A stretch of 64,000 nucleotides of DNA from Phycisphaera sp. (GCA_025916675.1 CP098402.1:367205-431204); one strand, 5' to 3'. Shown: positions 40,726-48,697, counted from the stretch's first letter. The notes: generated by a model not told the origin, from the sequence alone. Numbers and translations: made by a program.

Positions 40726-41567
40726 GCTCGTGGTCCGGACGGCGGCCCAAACAGCGACAGCGCCGCCGGCCGGCCCACCGGCACCGATTGGATCGGTGGT
40801 CTTGGCCCCGCGATCGAGATCCACCGCGTCGGCTCGTCAGCCAAAGCGATCGTCCGCGCATAGTCCGCCCCCTCGTGCATCTCGCCCACGATCTCCGGGC
40901 TGTTGCACTCGCGAGACAAGTGCAAGAACACCGCGTGGCTCCCCGGCCCGATCGACTCGGTCGCGTGCAGGCACTGCTGGTTGCTCAGGTGCCCCGCGCC
41001 ACCCATGATCCGCCGCTTCAAGAAGTCCGGCCGCGTCGACCTCGCCTGCAAACGCGGGCAGTAGTTGCTCTCGATCGCAAGCACCCCAACGCCCCGATGG
41101 AACTCCACCAACCGATCCGTCACCTCGCCAAGGTCGGTCAGAAACCCAAGGTCACCCTGCGGCGTCGAGATCCGAAACGTCGCCACCCCCTCCGCGTCAT
41201 GGCTCGCCAGCCGGCTCGAAAATATCATGCCACCAGCCGGCTCGAACGCCTCCCGCTCGAACGTCCTGAGGCGCCCCGCCCTGTGCAACGGCCCAAGCCG
41301 CCGCTCCCGCGAGTGAGACGCGTGCACCCACACGCTCGCGCCAAAGCCAAGCCGCCTCGGCACCGCCGTCGCCCACGACGAATAAAAATGATCGCTATCC
41401 AGGTGCGTCAGCACGACCGCCGAAACGTCTTCCAGCGAGTGCCCAAGCGCCGCTAGCGCCACAGCCGTCCGCTTCGGGCTGATCCCCGCATCAATCAACA
41501 CCAACGCGCCGTCGGCCGACCGCAGCACCGTGCAGTTCCCGCTCGACCCGCTGGCCAGCACGCACAT
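40722..41567 (-). CDS. Metallo-beta-lactamase-fold hydrolase (YycJ/WalJ-like)
   Basis: A 281-aa metal-dependent hydrolase. The N-terminus MCVLASGSSGNCTVLRSADG is the YycJ/WalJ pattern, followed by the metal motif LTHLDSDHFYSSW, where the usual HxHxDH reads His-Leu-Asp-Ser-Asp-His (first His then Asp instead of His). Further blocks are FLTDLGEV and AIESNY(C), then HLSNQQCL and HLSRECNSPE. Members act as 5'-3' exonuclease-like or phosphodiesterase enzymes. Possible GTG starts further upstream (to 41636, overlapping the lpxA stop) cannot be excluded. Confidence 0.8.
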   Translation of the reverse strand: MCVLASGSSGNCTVLRSADGALVLIDAGISPKRTAVALAALGHSLEDVSAVVLTHLDSDHFYSSWATAVPRRLGFGASVWVHASHSRERRLGPLHRAGRLRTFEREAFEPAGGMIFSSRLASHDAEGVATFRISTPQGDLGFLTDLGEVTDRLVEFHRGVGVLAIESNYCPRLQARSTRPDFLKRRIMGGAGHLSNQQCLHATESIGPGSHAVFLHLSRECNSPEIVGEMHEGADYARTIALADEPTRWISIAGPRPPIQSVPVGRPAALSLFGPPSGPRA

Positions 41568-41635
41568 GGCAGGTTGGTTGTCCCTCACTCGTTCCACCGC
41601 ATGGCCCTTCCTTGGGCAGCAGGCCAAGCTACGCA

Positions 41636-42484
41636 CTACCGACGCGCGTTCCGATCGGCGCCGCGGCCCACGCCGCGCACCGTAGTCGCAACAAATTCGG
41701 CCATCTCCGACACCAACGGGTCCTTCTCGCCAAGCTCGCGCAGCTTTGCGAGCGCTTCCTTCCGTGGCAGGCTCTTCGAGATCACGGTGCGGAACGCGAA
41801 CCGCACGGCGTCGATCGACTCACGCGGTGCGCCCGATCGCCGCAGCCCGACAAGATTCACGCCATTGGTCACGTTCATCTGGTCGCACAAGCAAAACGGC
41901 GGCACGTCCATCGTCGTCCCAAGGCAGCCCGAGATCATCGCCAGCCGTCCCACACGGCAATGCTGATGCACCGCCGTGTTCCCACTCAAGATGGCATTGT
42001 CGCCAATAGTCACATGCCCGGCCAGCAGCGCGCTGTTCACCAGCATCACCTCATTGCCAACAAGGCAGTCGTGGCCCACATGGCTCGCGACCATCAGATA
42101 ACACTTGTCGCCGATGGTGGTGGGGCGGTCCTCCTTGGTCGCCTGATGGATCGTCACATGCTCGCGGATCACGCACTCCGAGCCGATCTTTACCCCCGGC
42201 GTAGGGTCGCCCGGCGAGAACTTGAAATCCTGCGCCGGCATCCCGATCACCACATACGGATACACCAGCGTGCCCGCGCCAATCGTCGCCGGCCCCTCGA
42301 TATGGGCCGAGTTGATCAGCCGCACGCCCCGCTCAAGCCGCACACCCGCCCCCACGTGGCATCGCGGCCCGACGACCACATCCTCGCCCAGGAAAGCCTC
42401 CGGGTCGACGTATGACGACTGGTGAATCTCGGCGGTCTCGTGATGCCCGGTCTGTTGCGAAGAAGCTGTTTGCATAGGCCCCAT
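41636..42484 (-). CDS. lpxA: Acyl-ACP--UDP-N-acetylglucosamine O-acyltransferase LpxA
   Basis: It catalyses the first step of lipid A synthesis. The 282-aa protein is a left-handed beta-helix of hexapeptide repeats: AFLGEDVVVGPRCHVGAGVR onwards, PYVVIGMPAQDFKF, GSECVIREHVTIHQAT, VASHVGHDCLVGNEVMLVNS (catalytic His region) and AGHVTIGDNAILSGNTAVHQ. The C-terminal helical domain follows NGVNLVGLRRSGAPRESIDA. ATG 42484 or 42475 could be the start. It heads an operon with the MBL and methyltransferase genes and is divergent from lipB. lpxB, lpxC and lpxD are not in the window. Confidence 0.9.
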   Translation of the reverse strand: MGPMQTASSQQTGHHETAEIHQSSYVDPEAFLGEDVVVGPRCHVGAGVRLERGVRLINSAHIEGPATIGAGTLVYPYVVIGMPAQDFKFSPGDPTPGVKIGSECVIREHVTIHQATKEDRPTTIGDKCYLMVASHVGHDCLVGNEVMLVNSALLAGHVTIGDNAILSGNTAVHQHCRVGRLAMISGCLGTTMDVPPFCLCDQMNVTNGVNLVGLRRSGAPRESIDAVRFAFRTVISKSLPRKEALAKLRELGEKDPLVSEMAEFVATTVRGVGRGADRNARR

Positions 42485-42526
42485 CGTACGGGCCCACCCC
42501 CCGCCTGTCCGCGACTACCGTTCCCC

Positions 42527-43258
42527 GTGAGCGAGCATACCCCAGGCCTGGACACCATCGACCTGGGCCGCATGGCCTATGAGCAGGCCCTCGCCATCCA
42601 ACGCGCCCGCCAGGCCGAGCTCATCGAAGCCCGGGGCGACCCCGCGGGCGACCTGGGCACCATCTACCTCGTCGAGCACCCGCCCATCATCACCGTCACC
42701 CGCCGCAAGGGGGCCGCAAGCCACGTCCTCGCCGACGCCGACCGCCTCGCCGCCCTGGGCGTCCAACTCCACCAGACCGACCGCGGCGGCGACGTCACCT
42801 ACCACGGCCCGGGCCAGATCGTCGCCTACCCCATCCTCGACCTCGAACGCCTCACCAACACAGACACCGGCAAGCCCCTTGGCCTCCACGGCTACATGCG
42901 CCTCCTCGAACAAGCCGTCATCGACACCCTCGACACCTACGGCATCCAGGGCGACCGCGACCCCGAAGCCACTGGCGTCTGGGTCAAACCCGCCAATGGC
43001 CCTCCCGCCAAGATCGCCGCCATGGGCGTACGCGTCCGCAAGTGGATCACCACCCACGGCCTCGCCCTCAACGTCGACCCCGATCTCACCCACTTCAGCC
43101 TCATCGTCCCGTGTGGCTTGCACGAGCGCTCCGTCACCAGCATGAGAGCCGTCTTGGGCGACGCCTGTCCTAGCTTCCGGGCCACCCAAGCCGCCCTGGT
43201 GACCAATCTTGCCCGATTAGTCCAAATCGCCCGGGCCGATCAACCCATTTTCCGTTGA
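42527..43258 (+). CDS. lipB: Octanoyl-(acyl-carrier-protein):protein N-octanoyltransferase LipB
   Basis: LipB moves octanoate from ACP to lipoyl domains of the pyruvate and 2-oxoglutarate dehydrogenases, starting lipoate synthesis. The 243 aa show YEQALAIQRARQAELIEARG, LVEHPPIITVTRRKGAASHV, VQLHQTDRGGDVTYHGPGQI (the RGGD-x-T-x-HGPGQ signature), AKIAAMGVRVRKWITTHGLA with the catalytic Lys, and LIVPCGLHERSVTSM with the catalytic Cys. The GTG start at 42527 is favoured because the preceding frame is Pro/Arg noise overlapping the divergent lpxA. lipA is not in view. Confidence 0.93.
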   Translation: MSEHTPGLDTIDLGRMAYEQALAIQRARQAELIEARGDPAGDLGTIYLVEHPPIITVTRRKGAASHVLADADRLAALGVQLHQTDRGGDVTYHGPGQIVAYPILDLERLTNTDTGKPLGLHGYMRLLEQAVIDTLDTYGIQGDRDPEATGVWVKPANGPPAKIAAMGVRVRKWITTHGLALNVDPDLTHFSLIVPCGLHERSVTSMRAVLGDACPSFRATQAALVTNLARLVQIARADQPIFR

Positions 43259-43347
43259 TCTCTAGCCCATTTTCGGGTACAACAGATACCTCGTCATCCG
43301 ACCAATCACCCGGCCCGCCCGACGGGCCCGCTCATGGGGGTATCAAG

Positions 43348-43944
43348 ATGCTGTCCAACACCAAGACCACCATCATCACCGCCACGCTCGCCCTCGCCGC
43401 CACCGCCACCCAGGCCAACGCCCAAGACTGGGAACGCTTCACCTTCGGTCCCGTCGGCGACCTCATCATCATCAGCCTCTTCATCACCGACGACAACCCC
43501 GTGCTCCAGGTCACCGACGCATTCCTTTCGGGCGACCGCTTCTCAGTCCGCCTGGTCGACCGCGCCGGCACCGTCGACCAGTTCGACTGCTCCGAGCCCA
43601 CAACCATCGGCGACGAGATCGGCTTCGATTACGACACCGCCTTCGCCGACGAACGCTGGTCCAGCGGCCAGGTCTTCCTGACCCACCGTGGTCCGCTCTC
43701 GATGGAGATCACCGTCACCGCCAGCCCCTTCGACGGCGGCGGCGCAGCCTACCGCCTCATTTTCGGCGATCCCCCCTGCCGCGTCGACCTCGACGGCGAC
43801 GGCCAGCTCACCATCTTCGACTTCCTCGCCTTCCAAAACCTCTTCGACGCCGGCGACCCCCTCGCCGACTTCGACGCAGACGGAGATCTCACCATCTTCG
43901 ATTTCTTAGCGTTCCAGAACGAGTTCGATGCCGGCTGCGAGTAA
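43348..43944 (+). CDS. Small secreted protein with GC-type dockerin tail
   Basis: A 198-aa exported protein. The signal peptide runs to TQANAQ (about 23). A domain of about 115 residues (DWERFTFGPVGDLIIISLFI, FSVRLVDRAGTVDQFDCSEP, GQVFLTHRGPLSMEITVT) is beta-rich and has the strand pattern of an Ig-like fold, with no recognised family. The C-terminal 60 residues are two almost canonical dockerin-like repeats (LDGDGQLTIFDFLAFQNLF, FDADGDLTIFDFLAFQNEF) ending DAGCE. GGGGG lies 8 bases before the ATG. It is convergent with the DUF2254 gene. Confidence 0.8.
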   Translation: MLSNTKTTIITATLALAATATQANAQDWERFTFGPVGDLIIISLFITDDNPVLQVTDAFLSGDRFSVRLVDRAGTVDQFDCSEPTTIGDEIGFDYDTAFADERWSSGQVFLTHRGPLSMEITVTASPFDGGGAAYRLIFGDPPCRVDLDGDGQLTIFDFLAFQNLFDAGDPLADFDADGDLTIFDFLAFQNEFDAGCE

Positions 43945-43962
43945 CCCACCCCAACCGATCGA

Positions 43963-45324
43963 TCACCCCGCCTCGCCCAAATCCTCGCGCAGGCGTCGGA
44001 CCGTTTCTTCGATTCTCGCTCGGTCCGCGTCCTGCTCGATGGTCCGCTCGGCCAATGCCGCGATCAGGTCCAGCTGATCGGTGATCGATTGCCGATATTC
44101 CGGCTTTGCAGCTCGGTCCGCCAGCACGATCAGACCATCCACCAACGCCTGCAGCGTTGCCACGTTGCCCGCGCTGTTCTGGCGAATCTGATCGAACGCA
44201 TTACCCAGCAGCTCGGCAAACGAAGGCCGGAGCGCGATCACGCGAACCTGCCCCTCTTCCAGCCGGTATGCCGACGGGATGCGCCGCACCGCCACCCGCG
44301 CCATGATCGATGTCAGGTGCTCCACGCAGCTCACCGCCGTCGTCGTGTCATTCACCCCGGGGCTCAAGGCCTTCAGCGCCACGTCCACGATCTGGCGAAT
44401 GCCATACGCCGAGTCCTGCACCGTCGTACGCTGGCCGCCGATGGCAAAAAGACCCCGCAACGCCTCGACCGTGTGCCCCTCGGGCTGCCGCGTGTCCGCA
44501 ACCGAGGCCGGCGCCGGCGGGACGGCCAGCGACGCCAGGGCAGAGCCCTCCACCACAAACCGGCCGATGGCGCACTCCATCCGCACCACGATCCCACGCT
44601 CGCAGGCAAACCGCAGCAACCCATCCTCGTCAACGCTCTGCAGATACCCCGTCTTGTTCGATGCGATCGCCCGCCACGCCATCGCTCCATCCGAGACCCG
44701 GGCCATCGCCGCGGTCTCTTCGCCCGCATCCGCATCCTTGCCAAGCCGCTCGGGAAACAACCGATCGACCGTATCAAGTGTCTCGTTCGTCGCCGCCAGA
44801 ATAATGTGCTCGGCCTGGATCGCCTGGGCGATGTGATGGATGAAAAAAATCAGGCACGCGATCCCCACGATCGCGAGCACCACGCCCATCAGCACCGCCG
44901 TCGCGGGCACGAACGAGTACGCCTCCCCCGACCCCTCGCTGATCGTCCGCAGCACCCAAAGACAATACACGAAGATGCCCACGAACGCCCCAAGCACCGC
45001 CTGGTTCGCCCGGTCGCGCATGAAGTTCCGCAAGATCCGGCTCGTGTACTGGCTCGACGCGAGCGTCAACGCCACGATCGTGATCGAGAACGCGACCCCG
45101 GCCACCGAGATCATCGACCCCGCCACGGTTGCCAGCACGCTGCGAGCACCAGAAGGCCCAACCGCGAACACACGAGGCAACGCCGATTCCAGCTTGCCCA
45201 TCGGCAAGACGTGGTCCAACTCGATCATCCCCTGCGCCAGCACGATCGCCCCGAGCACAAACAACGAAGGCACGAACCACAGGCTCGTGCGCAACGCTTC
45301 CCAGATCAGCCCCAAGTGTCGCAT
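43963..45324 (-). CDS. DUF2254 membrane protein
   Basis: A 453-aa integral membrane protein. Four transmembrane helices are seen in the N-terminal half: ALRTSLWFVPSLFVLGAIVL (about 9-30), a second after SGARSVLATVAGSMISVAGV, a third at VLGAFVGIFVYCLWVL, and a fourth at ATAVLMGVVLAIVGIACLIF. The C-terminal half is soluble with GYLQSVDEDGLLRFACERGI, VRMECAIGRFVVEGSALASL and the segment DVALKALSPGVNDTTTAVSC, the last being the DUF2254 signature. The start is ATG 45324. Function unknown; family members are common in proteobacteria and planctomycetes. Confidence 0.85.
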   Translation of the reverse strand: MRHLGLIWEALRTSLWFVPSLFVLGAIVLAQGMIELDHVLPMGKLESALPRVFAVGPSGARSVLATVAGSMISVAGVAFSITIVALTLASSQYTSRILRNFMRDRANQAVLGAFVGIFVYCLWVLRTISEGSGEAYSFVPATAVLMGVVLAIVGIACLIFFIHHIAQAIQAEHIILAATNETLDTVDRLFPERLGKDADAGEETAAMARVSDGAMAWRAIASNKTGYLQSVDEDGLLRFACERGIVVRMECAIGRFVVEGSALASLAVPPAPASVADTRQPEGHTVEALRGLFAIGGQRTTVQDSAYGIRQIVDVALKALSPGVNDTTTAVSCVEHLTSIMARVAVRRIPSAYRLEEGQVRVIALRPSFAELLGNAFDQIRQNSAGNVATLQALVDGLIVLADRAAKPEYRQSITDQLDLIAALAERTIEQDADRARIEETVRRLREDLGEAG

Positions 45325-45379
45325 CGCCGCAACGGTACACCGGTACCCATCGCCAATCCCCACGCCCAATCCCGGATGC

Positions 45380-46069
45380 CTACCGCAAGGGCTCCAGCCA
45401 TCCATCCTGCACGCCCGCAAACCCCCGCGCCGACCCATCAAACATCACCGCATGGCACCGCCGGTCCGCCCGCCCCCCATGCCAATACCCCAGCCGCTCG
45501 GCCACGTGCCCATCCTGCCGAAAGTCGATCACGCTGGCCGTCCGCGTCCGTGGCGGCATCCCCGGCCCCGGCTCCGTCGGCGCCGAGTCCACCAGCAACG
45601 GCGTCACCGCCGGCGACCCCACCAGGTCAAACCGGATCGACGTCGCCTTCGCGTCGTAATCCCCGCCATCGCCGGGCAACCCCGCCAACCCCGTCGCGTT
45701 CATCGCATATGTCCGCGTCATCCGCTCGCCGGTCTTCGCCTGGCACGCCGGGCACACCAGGATCCCAACCTCCTCGAACACCTCCCCGGGCCCCGTCCCC
45801 GCACGCCCCTCGCCCCCCTTCGCCTCGGTCTGGACAACCAAGGCCCAATTCGGCACGCTCCCATACGGCCGCCCGATCGCCGGCCCATACCCCTTGTACA
45901 CATCCGCATACTGCGCACAAATCAAATGACACTGCCGCAGATTCGACAAGCAAACCGCCGCCCGCCCCGCATCCCGCGCCCCAGCAAGCGTCGGCAGCAA
46001 CACCCCAACCAACACCGCAACGATCGCGACAACCACCAACAACTCAATCAACGTAAACCCGCGCCGCAT
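45380..46069 (-). CDS. Type II secretion/type IV pilin-like prepilin protein
   Basis: A 229-aa pseudopilin. The N-terminus MRRGFTLIELLVVVAIVAVL is a textbook class III signal peptide (cleavage before Phe5, Glu at mature +5), followed by the helix VGVLLPTLAGARDAGRAAVC. The C-terminal globular part ends with FRQDGHVAERLGYWHGGRAD and FDGSARGFAGV, like planctomycete prepilin-domain proteins with the H-x-G/DG segment. ATG 46069 is certain; the upstream open frame is a repeat. A prepilin peptidase is not in the window. Dispersed repeats lie immediately upstream. Confidence 0.85.
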   Translation of the reverse strand: MRRGFTLIELLVVVAIVAVLVGVLLPTLAGARDAGRAAVCLSNLRQCHLICAQYADVYKGYGPAIGRPYGSVPNWALVVQTEAKGGEGRAGTGPGEVFEEVGILVCPACQAKTGERMTRTYAMNATGLAGLPGDGGDYDAKATSIRFDLVGSPAVTPLLVDSAPTEPGPGMPPRTRTASVIDFRQDGHVAERLGYWHGGRADRRCHAVMFDGSARGFAGVQDGWLEPLR

Positions 46070-46093
46070 CACAACCGCCTTCTGCCCTCTGCC

Positions 46094-46199
46094 TCCCTCT
46101 CCCTCCCAGGGAGAGGGCCGGGGTGAGGGTTCTTCTGTCTCTTCCCCAATCCCCTTCTCACTCTTCCCTCCGTGCCTCTGTGCCTCTGTGGTGATCCCC
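46094..46199. repeat. Composite repeat island: PSPRPSP-type followed by GTEARR-type
   Basis: CCCTCTCCCTCCCAGGGAGA continuing to AGGGTTCTT (46094-46133) reads on the minus strand as EPSPRPSPWEGEGGRGQ. CTCCGTGCCTCTGTGCCTCT continuing to GATCCCC (46165-46199) reads as HHRGTEARR or ITTEAQRHGG. The second overlaps the last codons of rarA and supplies its stop. Both are dispersed repeats with no gene of their own. Confidence 0.75.
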
Positions 46200-47543
46200 T
46201 TTTCTCCTCCGCCGCATCGCCCGGATTTCCTCCAACCGCGCCGCCATCGCCCCCTCTTCTCCCGCCTCCCCAGGCTCGTAATACCGCTTGGCAACCCCCA
46301 GATAATCCTGCCCCGTCACCCCACCCTCGGCCCCATGGCTGTACTCATACCGCTCATCTCCAACCTCCTTCGTCCGCACCCCCGTCCCCTCCCCAGTCGT
46401 CACCGGCGAAGAATTCGGATCCCGCAGATACACCGGCACCGGCACCGTCCGCCCCTCCTTCACATCCGCGATCGCCGCATCAATCGCCCGGTACGCCGCA
46501 TTACTCTTGGGCGCCAGCGCCAGATAGCACGCACAATGCCCCAGCGTGATCCGCGCCTCGGGCAGCCCGATCCGCTCCACCAACTCCCACGCCGCCGCCG
46601 CAATCAGCATCGCCCGCGGGTCCGCGTTCCCCACATCCTCGCTCGCCAGAATCGCCAACCGCCGCGCAATAAACCGCGGGTCCTCCCCGCCCTCGAGCAT
46701 CCGCGCGATCCAATAGCACGCCGCATCCGGATCACTCCCCCGGATGCTCTTGATCATCGCCGACGCCGAGTCGTAATGCTCATCATCCCCATACACCGCC
46801 GCCTTCTGCTGTATGGAATCCTCGGCAACCCGCCGATCAATCACGATCTTCTGCCGGGCTTTCCCCGAACTCAGCACAGCAACCTCCAGCGCCGTCAACG
46901 CCCGCCGCGCATCCCCATCGCTCTTGATCGCCCACACGCGCAACGCATCCTCGTGCGCCTCGACCTCCAGCTTCCCATACCCACGCTCGTCATCGCGAAG
47001 AGCCCGCCGCAACACCTCGACAACCTCATCCTCCGTCAACGGCTCCAACCGGAACAACGTGCTCCGGCTCACCAGCGCCGCATTGCACGCGAACAGCGGG
47101 TTCTCCGTCGTCGCCCCGATCAGCGTCAGCACCCCGCGCTCCACGTCCTCCAGCAGCACGTCCTGCTGGCTCCGCGAAAACCGATGCACCTCATCCAGGA
47201 ACAGCACCGTCCGCGTCCCCCCATCCTCCAGCCGCGCCCGCGCGATCTCCGAGACCTCCCGCACCCGCTTCACCCCGATCGACGCCGCGTTCGCCGACTC
47301 AAAGTGCCGCCCCGAATGCTCGGCCACCAACCCGGCCAGCGTCGTCTTCCCCGTCCCCGGCGGCCCATGCAGAATCAAACTCGTCAGCGCATCCGCCTCC
47401 AACATCCGCCGCAACAGCTTCCCCGGCCCCAGAATGTGCCCCTGCCCCACAACCTCATCAATAACCCGCGGCCGCATCCTCGCCGCCAACGGCTCGGCCC
47501 GCCGCCGCCGCTTCGCCCGCTCGGCTCCAAACAGATCGCTCAT
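46158..47543 (-). CDS. rarA: Replication-associated recombination protein A (AAA+ ATPase, RarA/MgsA)
   Basis: RarA remodels stalled replication forks. The 461 aa have Walker A GPPGTGKTT (60-68), Walker B TVLFLDEVHRFSRSQQD, sensor 1 IGATTENPLFACN, an arginine segment LVSRSTLFRLEPL, sensor 2 GDARRALTALE, and the C-terminal tetramerisation domain (YDSASAMIKSIRGSDPDAAC, YWIARMLEGGEDPRFIARRL, ASEDVGNADP). Near residue 392 there is an insertion SSPVTTGEGTGVRTKEVGDE relative to the usual spacing before YEYSHGAEGG. The final residues GDHHRGTEARREE and the stop belong to a dispersed repeat. Confidence 0.93.
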   Translation of the reverse strand: MSDLFGAERAKRRRRAEPLAARMRPRVIDEVVGQGHILGPGKLLRRMLEADALTSLILHGPPGTGKTTLAGLVAEHSGRHFESANAASIGVKRVREVSEIARARLEDGGTRTVLFLDEVHRFSRSQQDVLLEDVERGVLTLIGATTENPLFACNAALVSRSTLFRLEPLTEDEVVEVLRRALRDDERGYGKLEVEAHEDALRVWAIKSDGDARRALTALEVAVLSSGKARQKIVIDRRVAEDSIQQKAAVYGDDEHYDSASAMIKSIRGSDPDAACYWIARMLEGGEDPRFIARRLAILASEDVGNADPRAMLIAAAAWELVERIGLPEARITLGHCACYLALAPKSNAAYRAIDAAIADVKEGRTVPVPVYLRDPNSSPVTTGEGTGVRTKEVGDERYEYSHGAEGGVTGQDYLGVAKRYYEPGEAGEEGAMAARLEEIRAMRRRRKGDHHRGTEARREE

Positions 47544-47678
47544 GATCGATCGTATCTCGGACGCACGCAGCGAAGGGACATCTGGCCGAAGCCGTTCCCA
47601 GTGGCGTGCACGCTAGCATAAGGTCTTAGTGCGCGCTCTGTGTGCGCATGTCTTCGCGTATTCGGGTAGGGCACTGCG

Positions 47679-48167
47679 ATGAGCAAGAGGGCGAAGTTGA
47701 TTGGTGGCGCCGTCGCAGTTGCGGTCGCGGCGGGAGGGATCGCGCTAGTCACACTTGCAAGCGGCGAGCCCGCTGGCGAGGAGACCAACAAGAGACTGAG
47801 GATTGCCGGCCTGCACATCTGGGCCGAGATCAAGAGAATCGGGTACCAAGCCCCCGCAGGATGGGCTCAAATGCCGGGCACCCCAAGTACGGATGAATGG
47901 GGGAACGAGCTTCACGTGATAGTGAAGGAAAGCGTTCTCAGTGAAGTGCCCGAAGAATTGATGGGCGATCGCGAAGTGAATGCAACCCCGGAGTCGACGG
48001 TATGGGTAATCGTCGTGAGCAGCATGGGGCCAGATGAGACCATGCATACTCGCGACGACTTGGTGTTCTGGCGGATGAACGGCGCGGATGACGGTCAGTA
48101 CGTGGGCCATCGGTTCATTCGGGACGAAGAACTGTGGGGACATCTCGCTCCCTACCCCGGGGATTGA
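47679..48167 (+). CDS. Membrane-anchored protein with GspG-like C-terminus
   Basis: A 162-aa protein. The N-terminus MSKRAKLIGGAVAVAVAAGG plus IALVTLASG is a single membrane anchor without a prepilin cleavage site. The C-terminal half reads DEWGNELHVIVKESVLSEVP ... VVSSMGPDETMHTRDDLVFW, resembling the end of the GspG major pseudopilin (DPWGN ... S-x-G-x-D). So it is probably a pseudopilin-fold periplasmic protein that lost, or never had, the type III signal. GC content is lower than the neighbours. It is divergent from rarA, 135 bp away. Confidence 0.6.
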   Translation: MSKRAKLIGGAVAVAVAAGGIALVTLASGEPAGEETNKRLRIAGLHIWAEIKRIGYQAPAGWAQMPGTPSTDEWGNELHVIVKESVLSEVPEELMGDREVNATPESTVWVIVVSSMGPDETMHTRDDLVFWRMNGADDGQYVGHRFIRDEELWGHLAPYPGD

Positions 48168-48375
48168 CTCCGGTTCCAGATACGCACTCGGATGGGATCG
48201 CGGGTTGGGCCGCCTCAAGCTCGACCACTTCACCGCCCACCGCCGACCAGTTCCGCCACCCCACCAAGCCCGGCCCCAACTCCCCATAACCCTCGTGCTC
48301 GCAAAGGCCGCGGACTCGCCGCCGATCACCGCGCCGATAATCCTGCAGAGCGGGTCCGATAGAGAAACCGCCCTG
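48168..48375. other. Non-coding spacer before the second minisatellite
   Basis: The first 208 bp after the GspG-like gene hold no gene I can support. The open frames over it are extensions of the heptad repeat that follows. The spacer continues to 48697 with the minisatellite, a NAEVAEGSE-type repeat and a short AT-richer stretch before feoA. Confidence 0.4.
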
Positions 48376-48606
48376 GCGCCCCCTAGAAGAGTTCCCGACG
48401 CGCCGGGAGCTCTTCCCGACGCGCCGGGAACTCCTCCCGACGCTCCGGGAGCTCTTCCCGGCACGCCCGGAACTCTTCCTGACGCGCCCGGAGATCCTCC
48501 CGGCGCGCCCGGAACTCCTCCTGGCGCGCCTGGAACTCCTCCCGACGCGCCCTGAGTTCCTTCTGGCCCGCCCTGAGTTCCTCCCGACGCGTCCGGAACG
48601 ACCCCT
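48376..48606. repeat. 21-bp minisatellite, ten units plus one degenerate
   Basis: Ten consecutive 21-bp units from 48397 to 48606, typified by GACGCGCCGGGAACTCCTCC plus C, preceded by a degenerate 22-bp unit. The plus strand reads as PDAPGAL-type heptads and the minus strand as GRVGRSS-type heptads; both frames stay open because of the period alone. It has exactly the same period as the array at 14677 but a different sequence. Confidence 0.88.
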
Positions 48607-48619
48607 CCCCCTCTTCTCC

Positions 48620-48649
48620 ACCTCCGAGCCCTCCGCGACCTCAGCGTTC
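48620..48649. repeat. NAEVAEGSE-type dispersed repeat, minus orientation
   Basis: ACCTCCGAGCCCTCCGCGAC plus CTCAGCGTTC is the reverse complement of the element at 13557-13586 with two or three changes. It follows the minisatellite directly and precedes the feoA promoter region. Confidence 0.75.
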
Positions 48650-48697
48650 ACCTTTCTCCCCACTTGCGAACCAGTCTCAATACCGCTAGACTCCCCC

